A DNA stretch of 64,000 nt from Elusimicrobia bacterium RIFOXYA2_FULL_47_53 (GCA_001800315.1 MGVE01000008.1:62001-126000); one strand, 5' to 3'. Positions 25,272 through 34,848 are shown, numbered from the stretch's first letter. A program made the numbers and translations. The notes: a model not told the origin generated them from the letters alone.

Positions 25272-25949
25272 ATGCTGACAGCTCCAGAAACCGCTGTTGT
25301 AATACCCACGCTTAACGAAGAGGCCTCCATAGCCGGAGTCATAGATTCAGTTTCCGGCTCAGCTTCCAATATTTATGTCATTGACGGCGGTTCAAAGGAT
25401 AAGACCGTAGAGATTGCGTTATCAAAAAACGCGAAAGTGATTAAACAAAAGAGCCGCGGAAAAGGATCCGCTCTGGTACAGGCCCTGAACGAAATAAATG
25501 CAGAGATAATCGTTTTTATTGATGCCGACGGCTCTCATGAAGCCGCCGACATTCCGAAACTTGTTGAGCCGATAGTTGGGGGAAAAGCCGAACTCGTAGT
25601 GGCCTCCCGCTACCTCGGCGGCTCGGATGAACTGCACGGCTCCTGGAACAATTTCGTCAGGATGGTCGGCTCTTCGCTCATTACGCTGGGAATGAACTAC
25701 CGCTGGAATGTGCGCCTTACGGATGTGGAAAACGGATTCAGGGCTGTCAGGCGTTCCGCGGCACTGAAGCTGGAACTGGAGTCAAGTGATTTTACCATTG
25801 AACAGGAAATGGTTATGAAGGCGGTAAAAAACGGTTTAAAAGTTGTGGAAGTGGCCAGCCATGAATACGAAAGAAAGGGCGGCGTTTCAAAACTGCCGAC
25901 CAGCCAGGGCTGGAAGTTTATATACAGATTTTTCAGGGATATAATATGA
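25272..25949 (+). CDS. Family 2 glycosyltransferase, polyprenyl-phosphate sugar synthase-like
   Basis: This 225-residue GT-A enzyme has no membrane helices. AVVIPTLNEEASIAGVIDSV is the nucleotide-binding start, IYVIDGGSKDKTVEI follows, and FIDADGSHEAADI has the DAD metal motif. RYLGGSDELHG and LTDVENGFRAVRRSA are typical of dolichol- or undecaprenyl-phosphate mannose synthases. It would transfer a sugar from a nucleotide donor to polyprenyl phosphate at the inner face. A GT39-like gene directly before it, and others after, are natural users of that product. Its stop overlaps the next start by 4 bp (ATGA). Confidence 0.87.
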   Translation: MLTAPETAVVIPTLNEEASIAGVIDSVSGSASNIYVIDGGSKDKTVEIALSKNAKVIKQKSRGKGSALVQALNEINAEIIVFIDADGSHEAADIPKLVEPIVGGKAELVVASRYLGGSDELHGSWNNFVRMVGSSLITLGMNYRWNVRLTDVENGFRAVRRSAALKLELESSDFTIEQEMVMKAVKNGLKVVEVASHEYERKGGVSKLPTSQGWKFIYRFFRDII

Positions 25950-27370
25950 ATATTTATCTTATCAACCCTCCGGCGGCCGACGGAGTAAAAATTGTGCGCG
26001 AAGGGCGCTGTATGCAGAGAAAGGGCGCGTGGACCTCGGTCTGGTCGCCTATATCTCTGGCTATTTTAGGCGCTATCGCCAGGCAGTCAGGCCATACCGT
26101 TAAGCTTTCCGACTGCATTGTGGAAGAAATTGATTTTAACGAATTAAAGAATCTTGCCTCTCAATTTAAACCCGACCTGGCCATAATTAACGCCGTAACT
26201 CCTTCCATTGAAAGCGACCTCTCCACCTGCAGGTATCTCAAGGAGGCCAACCCCGCGGTTCTCACGGCGGCTATAGGTATTCACCCGACGACGCTTCCAG
26301 AGGATTGCCTGAATGCCGAACCGGCCCTGGACTTTGTCATACGAGGCGAACCCGAGGCCACTGTCAAGGAAATGCTCGCCGCGCTGGCTCAGGGCAACGA
26401 CCTGACTCTAAGCGCCATCACCGGGCTGGCCTTCAGAAAAAACGGCAGGCTTTTCAGGGAGCCGGACCGGAAACCGATTGAAGACTTAAACGAACTGCCT
26501 TTCCCGGCCTGGGACCTGATTGACACAGAACTTTACACGCTTCCGTTTTCCAACAAGAAATTCCTGCTTATCGCCACCAGCCGCGGCTGCCCTTATCCCT
26601 GCCGGTTTTGCGCGGACGCCGCGTATTACGGGAAGAAGCTCAGAGTCAGGAGCCCCAAAAATGTCGTTGACGAGCTTGAATGGGCGAAGAACACTTACAA
26701 AATTGACGAGTTTCTTTTTTGGAGCGAGTCTTTCACGATAAACAAGCAGTTTTCCATTGATGTAGCTCGCGAAATTTTAAGTCGCGGCCTCAAAATTTCC
26801 TGGGTCTGCAACAGCAGGGTTGATAATGTGGATATTGAAATGCTGCGGCTCTTCAAAAAAGCCGGCTGCTGGATGATAGGCTTCGGCATTGAATCCGGAA
26901 ACCAGAATATTTTAAATTCCATGAAAAAGGGAATAACCGTTGAGCAGATTGAAAGCGCGGTAAAGGCTTCTCATGAGGCCGGGCTTGAAGTCACCGGCCA
27001 CTGCGTTATCGGATACCCGGGTGAAACCGTTGAGACTATTAAGGACACCATAAACCTGACAAAGAGGCTGCCCTTTGATTTCGTCCAATTTTACTGTTCA
27101 GTCCCGTTCCCGGGCTCGGAGCTGTACGCGCAGGCCAGGGAGATGGGCTGGATTAACACCAATAACTGGATGTTTTTTGAGCAGAACTTTTGCGTTATGG
27201 ACACGCCTCAGCTGAAAGCTAAAGACGCGATGAAATGGCGGTCAAGAGCCTACAGGCAGTTTTATTTAAGGCCTTCCGTCATAATAAAAACTATTCGCCG
27301 GCTCTCTAACTGGAAAGAATTTATCAATTTTCTGAGAATGGCGAAAGACTTCCTTACCTGGGTGAAATAA
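25946..27370 (+). CDS. Cobalamin-binding-type radical SAM protein (1 of 3)
   Basis: Residues 1 to about 150 look like the N-terminal B12-binding fold: MNIYLINPPAADG, ISLAILGAIARQSGHTVKL, then AIGIHPTTLPED and FVIRGEPEATV. The radical SAM core has C215, C219 and C222 in SRGCPYPCRFCAD, which would hold a [4Fe-4S] cluster, and the later GFGIESGNQNIL strand. This class (BchE/P-methylase-like) includes methylases and rearranging enzymes acting on unactivated carbons. Here it sits between a GT2 gene and a methyltransferase, so modification of a sugar or lipid carrier is likely, but the substrate is unknown. Confidence 0.85.
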   Translation: MNIYLINPPAADGVKIVREGRCMQRKGAWTSVWSPISLAILGAIARQSGHTVKLSDCIVEEIDFNELKNLASQFKPDLAIINAVTPSIESDLSTCRYLKEANPAVLTAAIGIHPTTLPEDCLNAEPALDFVIRGEPEATVKEMLAALAQGNDLTLSAITGLAFRKNGRLFREPDRKPIEDLNELPFPAWDLIDTELYTLPFSNKKFLLIATSRGCPYPCRFCADAAYYGKKLRVRSPKNVVDELEWAKNTYKIDEFLFWSESFTINKQFSIDVAREILSRGLKISWVCNSRVDNVDIEMLRLFKKAGCWMIGFGIESGNQNILNSMKKGITVEQIESAVKASHEAGLEVTGHCVIGYPGETVETIKDTINLTKRLPFDFVQFYCSVPFPGSELYAQAREMGWINTNNWMFFEQNFCVMDTPQLKAKDAMKWRSRAYRQFYLRPSVIIKTIRRLSNWKEFINFLRMAKDFLTWVK

Positions 27371-28093
27371 ATGAATAAACTTGAAAACGAGATAAGCCAC
27401 GGCAAAAATATTGTTTCCAAAGCGGAGCTTATATGGGGCTGGGATACCCCGGCCGGAAAGATAAGGGCCGCAAGAAGGGCCGAATACTTTATCAAGCTGG
27501 GCGGAATTGAAAAAGGCAAAAAAGTTCTTGAGATAGGCTGCGGAACCGGCTTATTCACCAGAAAAATCGCTGAAACCGCGGCCGACCTGACGGCCATAGA
27601 CATTTCTCCGGAGCTTATAGAAAAGGCGGCGGCAAATTTCAGCTTTAAGAACGCCTTATTCATGACGGCAGACGCCGAGCATCTTAATTTTGCAGGCGGT
27701 TCTTTTGACTGCGTTGTGGGAAGTTCGGTCCTGCACCACTTAAACCTGGGCGCGGCTTTAGGTGAAATATTCAGGGTTTTAAAACCGGGAGGGAAGCTTG
27801 TTTTCGCCGAACCGAATATGCTCAACCCGCAGATACTCCTGCAGAAAAACATCAAGTTTCTCGGAAAAATGCTCGGAGACACTCCTGACGAAACCGCTTT
27901 TTTCAGAGGGGCCCTTGCGGGAGATTTGAAGAAAGCCGGCTTTACAAACATAAATATCGCGCCCTACGACTTCCTTCACCCGTGGATACCACCGGCATTG
28001 ATAGCTCCTGTCAGGGTTTTAGGCTCACTGCTTGAAAAACTCCCGTTGATAAAAGAGATCGCCGGCTCTTTAATAATTGAGGCCCGGAAATGA
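27371..28093 (+). CDS. Class I SAM-dependent methyltransferase
   Basis: This 240-residue protein has KVLEIGCGTGLFTRKIAE (motif I, SAM binding), LTAIDISPELIEKA (motif II), LNFAGGSFDCVVGSSVLHHL (motif IV region) and VLKPGGKLVFAEP. It is soluble and of normal length. The first 45 residues (NKLENEISHGKNIVSKAELI) form a short helical cap. It starts directly after the radical SAM stop and overlaps the next gene by 4 bp. It could O- or N-methylate the glycan or act together with the radical SAM enzyme; its acceptor is unknown. Confidence 0.85.
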   Translation: MNKLENEISHGKNIVSKAELIWGWDTPAGKIRAARRAEYFIKLGGIEKGKKVLEIGCGTGLFTRKIAETAADLTAIDISPELIEKAAANFSFKNALFMTADAEHLNFAGGSFDCVVGSSVLHHLNLGAALGEIFRVLKPGGKLVFAEPNMLNPQILLQKNIKFLGKMLGDTPDETAFFRGALAGDLKKAGFTNINIAPYDFLHPWIPPALIAPVRVLGSLLEKLPLIKEIAGSLIIEARK

Positions 28094-29655
28094 CGGGAAT
28101 ATTCCAAAAACACGGAGCCCTGCTTATCCTCCTGGCTTTTCTGTCTGTTTTCTCTTTAAGATTTGTAAATCTGTCCGGGAAGGGTTTTTTCTCGTATGAT
28201 GAGGCCTATTACAGCCTTGAGGCGAGGACTCCCGCGCAGGCTCTTTCATGGCTGAGGGAAAACCTATCTCAGCTGAGAAACGGAGAAAAGGGGATTTCAG
28301 ATTTAAAAGAATATTTGAAACAACACGGCGCCGTATTTCCGCTGGGAACTGCCAAACCTTCTTTTTTATTCGCCCTGAGCGTATTTTACTTTATTTTCGG
28401 GAATCACGATCTCACTGCTTTTCTGTTTTCCGTTTTCTGGAGCGCGGCCCTGCTTGGCGCCGTTTTTCTGCTTTCAAAACAGCTCTGGGGAAATGAGGCC
28501 GCCGTTCTTTCGGCCTTTGCCGCGCTTATTTCCGTTGAGCATTTTTATTTTTCCAGGTCCGGATATCCGCAGACAATGGCGGCATTTTTCCTGACAGCTT
28601 CCCTGTATTTAATCGCACGGCGGAGATTTTTATCAGGCGGCGCGGCGTTTTCGCTGGCGCTGACCTCCCACTACTGCGTACTCTTCAGCCTTATTCCGGC
28701 GCTGTTATGGTTTGCGCTCTACAAACGGGAAAAACTTTTGGCTTTCCTGGCGGGTTTTATTATTCCGCTTGTAATAATTGAAGCGCTTTTCAGGATAGAA
28801 TACCTGCTGCTTAAGCCCTGGCTTTCGGATGTAAGTTTTTTCACTTATGCCCAGCACTTCGCCCGGCAGATACTCTGGGTATCGCCGAACAAAACATCAT
28901 TTTTCAGCCATGATTTTCTGCTCGTTCCTAAAATGCTTTTCAGCTCCGAGGGAATCCTGCTCGGCGCCGCGGCTCTGTCCGCCGTGACGGTTTTCGCCGC
29001 GAAATTCTCAAAGCTTTCCGTTGAGGAAAAACTGGTTGTTTTCACGGGAGCGGGCGGGCTGTTATTATGGGTAATTAACCCCGGCTTTACGGCATCAAGA
29101 GCCGTTTTTCCTTCGTGGATGCTTATTCTGGCCCTCTGCGGATATGCATTTTCTCTAATCAGGATTAAGGCGCTTTTGTTAACGCTTCTGCTGGCTTTGG
29201 GTGTTTTTTCCGCGTACAGGCACCTATCACTCTCAGCGGTTTCATCCAATTACAAAGAGGCCGCCGCCTGGGTCAGCGAAAACGGCGGGGAGGGAGTAAT
29301 AGAGATATTTAACTGGCCCATTTACCAGTTCTATTTAAATAAAACCGTATCGGCCAATTCCGACAGGATCCAGAGCCTTCCCGACCTGAAATCTTTTCAG
29401 GAGGCCGGGACAAGGTTTCTTTCCATAGATTACACCAGCGCCTTCTGGGACCGTGAAACCTGGGGCTTTGCCGATGACATTATGGCGTCCCGTCAGCCTG
29501 TTAAAACCGTTAAGACCGGGCTTTTCAAATATCCGTGGATAATCTACCAGATAGTGCCCACCGAAACGGAGCAGAAGCGCTTAAACGAAGCACCCGAATA
29601 TAAAAAGGACATTAACATTTACGATCTGGACGCGTATTTCTCCGCTAAATCTTAA
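28090..29655 (+). CDS. GT39-like membrane glycosyltransferase (GT-C)
   Basis: This 521-residue protein has about 11 hydrophobic segments in residues 1 to 400 and a soluble periplasmic-type C-terminal domain. The first loop has the family feature FFSYDEAYYSLEA, with the acidic pair after helix 1, and the second block KPSFLFALSVFYFIFG corresponds to the P-x-x-x-x-L region. It should use a polyprenyl-phosphate sugar on the outer membrane face. The start overlaps the methyltransferase stop (ATGA) and the second radical SAM gene follows 2 bp after its end. Confidence 0.8.
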   Translation: MTGIFQKHGALLILLAFLSVFSLRFVNLSGKGFFSYDEAYYSLEARTPAQALSWLRENLSQLRNGEKGISDLKEYLKQHGAVFPLGTAKPSFLFALSVFYFIFGNHDLTAFLFSVFWSAALLGAVFLLSKQLWGNEAAVLSAFAALISVEHFYFSRSGYPQTMAAFFLTASLYLIARRRFLSGGAAFSLALTSHYCVLFSLIPALLWFALYKREKLLAFLAGFIIPLVIIEALFRIEYLLLKPWLSDVSFFTYAQHFARQILWVSPNKTSFFSHDFLLVPKMLFSSEGILLGAAALSAVTVFAAKFSKLSVEEKLVVFTGAGGLLLWVINPGFTASRAVFPSWMLILALCGYAFSLIRIKALLLTLLLALGVFSAYRHLSLSAVSSNYKEAAAWVSENGGEGVIEIFNWPIYQFYLNKTVSANSDRIQSLPDLKSFQEAGTRFLSIDYTSAFWDRETWGFADDIMASRQPVKTVKTGLFKYPWIIYQIVPTETEQKRLNEAPEYKKDINIYDLDAYFSAKS

Positions 29656-29657
29656 CT

Positions 29658-31085
29658 ATGGCTAAGCTGCTATTTCTGCAGGAACTTGAATACGAATTTT
29701 TAGGGCCTATGTACCTTTCGGCCCTGCTGAAAGCCAACTCGCACGAAACGCGCATGGCTATCGGACGGGATGCCGATGATTTTTCCGGAATTATGGAAGA
29801 ATACAAACCCGACCTGGTTGCTTTTTCGGTTATGACGGGCTCTCACCGGTGGGCTCAGCGCGCCGCAGCTAAACTCAAGAAAAAGTATAACGCGCTGACC
29901 GTATTCGGAGGGCCGCATCCCACCTTCTTTCCGGAATTTATTAATGAAGACGGCGTGGACATAATCTGCAGGGGAGAGGGCGAGGAAGCTCTTTTAGACC
30001 TGATGAACGCCCTGAGAGACGGCCGCGATTTTACCCGCGTGCCGAATCTTCACATAAAAAAAGACGGAACAGTAATAAAAAATGAGGTCCGCGCGCTTTG
30101 CTCCGACATTGACCTCCTGCCGCTTGCCGACAGAAACCTCTACGACTGCCTGGACAGCGTAACGGAAAGAAGCGTGCGCAATGTCATAACTTCCCGCGGC
30201 TGTCCTTTCCACTGCACCTTTTGTTTTGAGGACAGCATGCGCGAGCTTTATAAAGACAAGGGCAAGTATGTGAGGATACGCCGCGTTGACAATGTCATGG
30301 CCGAGCTGGCAGAATTAAAGAAAACTCACGGAGCCAGGGCTGTGTATTTCTGCGACGATGTTTTCGGCATAGATAAAAAGTGGCTGTACGAATTTCTTCC
30401 CATTTATAAAAAGGAAATCGGCCTTGAGTTCTTCTGCCTGGTCAGGGCCGATGTCGTGGCTTCCGACGAAACTTACGCCGTCAAGCTTAAAGAGGCCGGC
30501 TGCTCCGGAGTTTTCTTCGGCATTGAAACCGGCTCAGAGGCTCTCAGAAACGGCCTGCTGAATAAAAATCTCAGGGACAAAGACATTTACAAGGCCGCCG
30601 CTATTCTGCGCAAAGCAGGCCTTAAATTCAGGACTTACAATATTCTCGGCCTGCCCGGCGAAACCCTGGATGACGCCTTTGCCACCGTTGAAATGAACAT
30701 TAAACTTAAGGCGGACTACCCCTGGTGCTCAATATTTTCTCCGTACCCAAGGACCAAACTGACCGAATACGCCTGCGCCAGGGGCTACCTGGAAAAAGAT
30801 TTCCAGCCGGATTCGGTCTCGCGCTCCTTTTTCATTGAGAGCAGGCTAAACATGCCGGACGCGAAGAGGATTGAGAACCTTCAGAAGTTTTTTCAGACCG
30901 CGGTGCTGTGGCCGTGGCTCCTGCCCGCGATAAAACTTCTTATAAAACTGCCGCCGAATATTTTTTTCAGGGGCTGGTTCGCTCTGGTCTATTTTTATGT
31001 GTATTTGAAAAGCGAGCGGAGGGGATTTTTAAAAACGCTTATCTTCGCTCTCCGAAACTATAAACATGTCATAATAAAGGGTTGA
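29658..31085 (+). CDS. Cobalamin-binding-type radical SAM protein (2 of 3)
   Basis: The 475-residue protein starts with a B12-binding-like domain (AKLLFLQELEYEFLGPMYLS, LVAFSVMTGS, VFGGPHPTFFPE, ICRGEGEEAL). The radical SAM core carries C182, C186 and C189 in SRGCPFHCTFCFE, followed by YFCDDVFGID and GVFFGIETGSEAL. A C-terminal domain of about 130 residues follows and ends in basic helices. It resembles the first copy only in general layout, so the two probably act on different substrates. It lies between a GT-C gene and a heptosyltransferase-like gene in a tightly packed operon. Confidence 0.85.
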   Translation: MAKLLFLQELEYEFLGPMYLSALLKANSHETRMAIGRDADDFSGIMEEYKPDLVAFSVMTGSHRWAQRAAAKLKKKYNALTVFGGPHPTFFPEFINEDGVDIICRGEGEEALLDLMNALRDGRDFTRVPNLHIKKDGTVIKNEVRALCSDIDLLPLADRNLYDCLDSVTERSVRNVITSRGCPFHCTFCFEDSMRELYKDKGKYVRIRRVDNVMAELAELKKTHGARAVYFCDDVFGIDKKWLYEFLPIYKKEIGLEFFCLVRADVVASDETYAVKLKEAGCSGVFFGIETGSEALRNGLLNKNLRDKDIYKAAAILRKAGLKFRTYNILGLPGETLDDAFATVEMNIKLKADYPWCSIFSPYPRTKLTEYACARGYLEKDFQPDSVSRSFFIESRLNMPDAKRIENLQKFFQTAVLWPWLLPAIKLLIKLPPNIFFRGWFALVYFYVYLKSERRGFLKTLIFALRNYKHVIIKG

Positions 31086-31087
31086 TC

Positions 31088-32266
31088 ATGAAAATCAAAC
31101 AAATGAAACTGCTGGACAGGTACCTGGGTTTTATAGCGTGCAAATTATTCTCGCTTTTTACGCCCCGTCCATCCAAAACCAGGCCCAAAATAGACAAACA
31201 CAAAACAAAGAACATTCTTTTGATGAAATTTTTCGGCCTCGGAAGCATTCTGCTTTTGTCTCCGGCCGTAAAGGCGATAAAAAACGGCTTCCCGCACTCA
31301 AGGCTGGTTTTCTTCACGCTTTCAAGGAACAGGGAGCTCTGCCGTTCTCTGGGAATTTTTGACGAGGTTATAACCCTGGAGGTGGACAAAGGGTGGCCGG
31401 CATTTTGTTCCTCCCTGCTTTCAAGTATTTTTTATCTCTGGAAACGCCGTTTTGACATGACGGTGGACTTTGAGTTCTTCACGAGATTCTCCGCCGTAAT
31501 GACTTTTCTTTCCTTCGCGCCGGTGAGGGTGGGATACCACGCCTGGGAAACCTGGCGGGGAAATACGCACAACATCCAGGTGCCTTTTAACCGCTACTGG
31601 CACATAATGGACAATTTTTACAACCTCGCGACCTACATAGGCCTTCCGAAAAACGGAGAGCTGAAAATTATTAGGCCGGAGGTTTCCCGCGAAGACAGCG
31701 AATTCGTCGCCTCTCTGCTTAAGGATAACGGGGCCTCGGGAGACTTTATTTCTGTCCATTTTAACGCCAGCGACCTTTCCATAGAACGCCGCTGGCCCTA
31801 CGAGAACTTCATCAAGCTCATTAACAGGCTGGTTGAAGACTACAACCTTAAGATTATTTTCATCGGCTCAAAATCCGAGTCCGGCTCCGTGGGTGAAATA
31901 GTGCGCGCGATCGGCGGCAAAAGCTCGGCGGTCCTTAACTTCGCCGGAAAACTTTCCATAACGCAGCTGGCGCGCCTCTTTGAGCTTTCAAAGCTGGTTA
32001 TTTCCAACGACTCCGGCCCCCTGCACCTGGCCGTCGCCATGGAAACGCCCACCGTTTCGTTTTTCGGTCCGGAAACTCCGGTAATTTACGGCCCGCTGGG
32101 AAAAAGCCATACTGTTTTCTTTAAAAATATTGACTGCAGCCCGTGCATTAATGTCCATGACCGCAAATCGGTTCACTGCTACTGGGAAAAACCCAGGTGC
32201 ATGGAAGCCATTTCCGTTGACGAAGTTTACGCCGCTATCGCGGACAAATTAGGCGCCAGAGAATGA
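31088..32266 (+). CDS. Family 9 glycosyltransferase (ADP-heptose:LPS heptosyltransferase-like)
   Basis: GT9 enzymes transfer heptose or related sugars in the cytoplasm, classically to the lipopolysaccharide core. Features are NILLMKFFGLGSILLLSPAV (family start), the mid-protein YENFIKLINRLVEDYN, and the donor motif SNDSGPLHLAVAMETPTVSF followed by FGPETPVIYGP. I place the start at ATG 31088, which has AAAGGG 6 bp upstream; the TTG at 31082 has no room for a ribosome site. A Cys-rich stretch follows (DCSPCINVHD, HCYWEKPRCM), as in several WaaF-like proteins. Donor and acceptor are unproven, but it hints at an LPS-like glycan. Confidence 0.87.
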   Translation: MKIKQMKLLDRYLGFIACKLFSLFTPRPSKTRPKIDKHKTKNILLMKFFGLGSILLLSPAVKAIKNGFPHSRLVFFTLSRNRELCRSLGIFDEVITLEVDKGWPAFCSSLLSSIFYLWKRRFDMTVDFEFFTRFSAVMTFLSFAPVRVGYHAWETWRGNTHNIQVPFNRYWHIMDNFYNLATYIGLPKNGELKIIRPEVSREDSEFVASLLKDNGASGDFISVHFNASDLSIERRWPYENFIKLINRLVEDYNLKIIFIGSKSESGSVGEIVRAIGGKSSAVLNFAGKLSITQLARLFELSKLVISNDSGPLHLAVAMETPTVSFFGPETPVIYGPLGKSHTVFFKNIDCSPCINVHDRKSVHCYWEKPRCMEAISVDEVYAAIADKLGARE

Positions 32267-33645
32267 AAAAGGTATTACTGCTCAACCCTCCAGGCAGAAA
32301 GCTTTACATAAGGGAATATTTCTGCAGCAAAGTTTCCCAGGCCGACTATATTCCTCACCCGGTTGACCTTGTAATGCTCAGCGGGGTTTTGTCAGGCAAA
32401 TTCGCTCTGGAACTTATTGACGCCATTACCGGAAAACTCAGCGAGGCCGGCGCGCTTGAAGCCGCGGCCGCCGTTAAACCGGAGGCGGTTATTTGCCTTG
32501 TTGGGGCGGCCAGCCTGTCGGAGGATCTGGCTTTCCTCAAAGCGCTCAGGCCCCGCCTGCCAAATGCTAAAATAATAGCTATCGGCGATGTCTTTAGAGA
32601 AGACGCGCGCAAACGCCTTGGTGATTACCCGTTCATTGACGCCGTACTGCTGGACTTTACTTCCGAAGACATTGTCCTCTACCTTGAGGGCAATACTTCA
32701 TCCCTGCCCGATATTGTCACCGCCGATTCTGTTGAAACCGCTTACCCGGTTAAAAAGGGCAGTTACTCCGTTGGAATCCCCGACCATAAACTGTTCTTAA
32801 AATACAATTACAGGCATCCCTTTGTCAGAAGCCGCCGCTTCGCGACAGTGCTGACAGACTACGGCTGTCCCTTCAAATGCACCTTTTGCGTAATGGGAAC
32901 TCTGGGATTTGCCGTCAGGGAAGTTGACAATATCATGCGGGAGCTTGAAGCGATAGTTTCTTTAGGCACCAGAGAAGTTCTTTTCCAGACTCAGACTTTC
33001 GGCGCCAATAAAAAACAGGCCGTAGAACTCTGCGAGAGGATCATTAAGTCAAAACTCGGCCTGGGGTGGGTCTGTTTTTCAAGAGTGGATGTGACGACTC
33101 CCGAACTGCTTGACAAGATGAAAAGAGCCGGCTGCCATACGATAATTTTCGGCATAGAATCCGGAGCTGACAAGATTTTGAGCGCGTATCAGAAAGGTTA
33201 TACGGCGGCGCAGGCTGAAGCCGTAATTGAATATTGCGACAGGATAGGCATTGAAACCGCCGGCACCTTCATACTGGGACTGCCCGAAGAAACCCGGGAA
33301 ACGCTCGCGCGGACTCTGTCGCTGATAAAAAGGATTCGGCTTGATTACGCTTCTTTTAATGTGGCCGTTCCGCGGGCCGGAACGGGGCTTCGGAAAGAAG
33401 CCATCGGGCTCGGATTAGCCGGTGAAAACACGGAAATTATGGACCAGTCCGGAAGCGATATTTCCATGCCAACAAAAACTTTAAGCCGAGCGGAAATACT
33501 TAAGTTCCGCAGAAAAGCCGTAGCCGCCTTTTACTTTTCTCCGAAAAATCTTGTCCGCCGGATATTCAAGGCAAGGTCTCTGCCGATGCTTTTAAGGAAT
33601 TTTTCGCAGGGCCTGTCACTAATAAGGAATACTTGGTTCTCATGA
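32263..33645 (+). CDS. Cobalamin-binding-type radical SAM protein (3 of 3)
   Basis: The 460-residue protein begins with a B12-binding-like domain (KVLLLNPPGRKLYIREYF, ICLVGAASLSEDLAFLKAL, IIAIGDVFREDA). The radical SAM domain has C202, C206 and C209 in DYGCPFKCTFCVM, then FQTQTFGANK and IIFGIESGADKIL. ETAGTFILGLPEETRETL is the usual strand near the end of the barrel. The start overlaps the GT9 stop by 4 bp (ATGA). The N-terminal domain lacks a DxHxxG motif, as do many class B radical SAM methylases, so B12 binding would be in the base-off/His-off form. Substrate unknown. Confidence 0.85.
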   Translation: MKKVLLLNPPGRKLYIREYFCSKVSQADYIPHPVDLVMLSGVLSGKFALELIDAITGKLSEAGALEAAAAVKPEAVICLVGAASLSEDLAFLKALRPRLPNAKIIAIGDVFREDARKRLGDYPFIDAVLLDFTSEDIVLYLEGNTSSLPDIVTADSVETAYPVKKGSYSVGIPDHKLFLKYNYRHPFVRSRRFATVLTDYGCPFKCTFCVMGTLGFAVREVDNIMRELEAIVSLGTREVLFQTQTFGANKKQAVELCERIIKSKLGLGWVCFSRVDVTTPELLDKMKRAGCHTIIFGIESGADKILSAYQKGYTAAQAEAVIEYCDRIGIETAGTFILGLPEETRETLARTLSLIKRIRLDYASFNVAVPRAGTGLRKEAIGLGLAGENTEIMDQSGSDISMPTKTLSRAEILKFRRKAVAAFYFSPKNLVRRIFKARSLPMLLRNFSQGLSLIRNTWFS

Positions 33646-34847
33646 ACAGAAAAACAATTACAGGCATTTTCCTGCTTTCGCTCGTTTTAAGGCTCGGGCT
33701 TTTGTATTTCTTTGACGGCACAAAGCAGGTGGAACAGATGGACGCCAAAGATTACGAGGCGATAGCTCAGAACCTTATCGGCGGGCGAGGTTTTATAAAT
33801 ATCAGCGACAGCCCGACCATGAGCCGTCCGCCCGTCTACCCGGTATTTCTCGCCGGAGTCTATTATGTGTTCGGCAGCAGGGAATCCGTTGTCAAAGTAT
33901 TCCAGTGCGTCTTAGACTCGGTGACGGTTCTGCTGGCCGCCTATATCGCGCTCTTATGCTTAAATCCCGCAGCCGCGCTGCTTACGGGATTTATTGCGGC
34001 GCTTTATCCTCCGCTTATTATTTACAGCAACATAAAGCTCGGGGAAACCGTGTTTACTTTTTTTCTGGTCTTATCCTGTCTTCTGCTGATAAAATCCTTT
34101 AAAAGCGGCGAAGCCAAACTCTTCTCCTGGGCCGGAATCGCTCACGGCCTGGCCACGCTGACCCGCTCAACGACTTTATTTTTTCCATTTTTTCTTTTGC
34201 CGCTTTTCTTTCTCAATGCCTATAAAAAATTCGCGCTCAAAGGCCTTATTATATTTTTTGCCGCGGGTTTTGCGGTGATATCCGTCTGGACAATCCGCAA
34301 TTACGCGGTTTTCGGAGAGCTGCTGCCGGTAAACACGGGCGGCGGTTACCTATTGTGGTTCGCGATTCAGGAAGACGCGTGGCAGGGGGACAAGCTTGTG
34401 GAACTCAGCCCTTACCGCGAATTTGAAGACATTAAAGGTATGTCATGGGTAAAGTGGGACAAACTGTTGACCAAGAGGGTCGTAAAATACGCCCTGGCCC
34501 ACCCTTTGGACTATTCCAGGAAAACCGCCGTTAATTTCGCCAAGCTGTGGTACCTGCCCGTGGGCAAAGTGATCCTCGCCGGAAAGTTCAGGCTCGCGGC
34601 CGATATTTATCAGGCCGTGTTTATAATATTTCTCCTGACCGCGGCGGCAGGCTTGTATTTCGCCCTGGCGCACAAAAAAGATGTTTTAATACCGCTTCTG
34701 TATCTTATCTATCTTTCGGTAATGCACAGCGTGGTTTTGCCGGTTCCCCGCTACAGGCTTCCCTTTGAACCTCTGGTATTGATGTTCGCCGCCTACGGAC
34801 TTCTGAGTTTTTACCGGAATTTCAAAAATAAACCGGCGGTGAAATAA
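33642..34847 (+). CDS. GT39/ArnT-like membrane glycosyltransferase (GT-C)
   Basis: The start is ATG 33642, overlapping the preceding stop by 4 bp; a TTG three codons upstream lacks support. The 401-residue protein has about 10 helices. The first loop reads MDAKDYEAIAQNLIGGRGF, then SRPPVYPVFLAGVYYVFG, nearly the pattern seen in the protein at 20409, so the two are paralogues. LTRSTTLFFPFFLLPLFF and YRLPFEPLVLMFAAYGL match the middle and end of ArnT-like enzymes. The likely function is transfer of a polyprenyl-phosphate-linked sugar on the outer membrane face. Confidence 0.85.
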   Translation: MNRKTITGIFLLSLVLRLGLLYFFDGTKQVEQMDAKDYEAIAQNLIGGRGFINISDSPTMSRPPVYPVFLAGVYYVFGSRESVVKVFQCVLDSVTVLLAAYIALLCLNPAAALLTGFIAALYPPLIIYSNIKLGETVFTFFLVLSCLLLIKSFKSGEAKLFSWAGIAHGLATLTRSTTLFFPFFLLPLFFLNAYKKFALKGLIIFFAAGFAVISVWTIRNYAVFGELLPVNTGGGYLLWFAIQEDAWQGDKLVELSPYREFEDIKGMSWVKWDKLLTKRVVKYALAHPLDYSRKTAVNFAKLWYLPVGKVILAGKFRLAADIYQAVFIIFLLTAAAGLYFALAHKKDVLIPLLYLIYLSVMHSVVLPVPRYRLPFEPLVLMFAAYGLLSFYRNFKNKPAVK

Positions 34848-34848
34848 T

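Noticed and set aside
27262-27951. Minus-strand 229-codon frame over the radical SAM and methyltransferase genes
   Set aside because: It covers convincing plus-strand motifs of two families and has no ribosome site or recognisable domain.
25946-33645. RiPP (modified peptide) cluster, suggested by radical SAM, AsnB-type and nitroreductase genes
   Set aside because: No small precursor peptide gene, leader-binding domain or peptidase/ABC exporter was found, and all neighbours are glycan genes.
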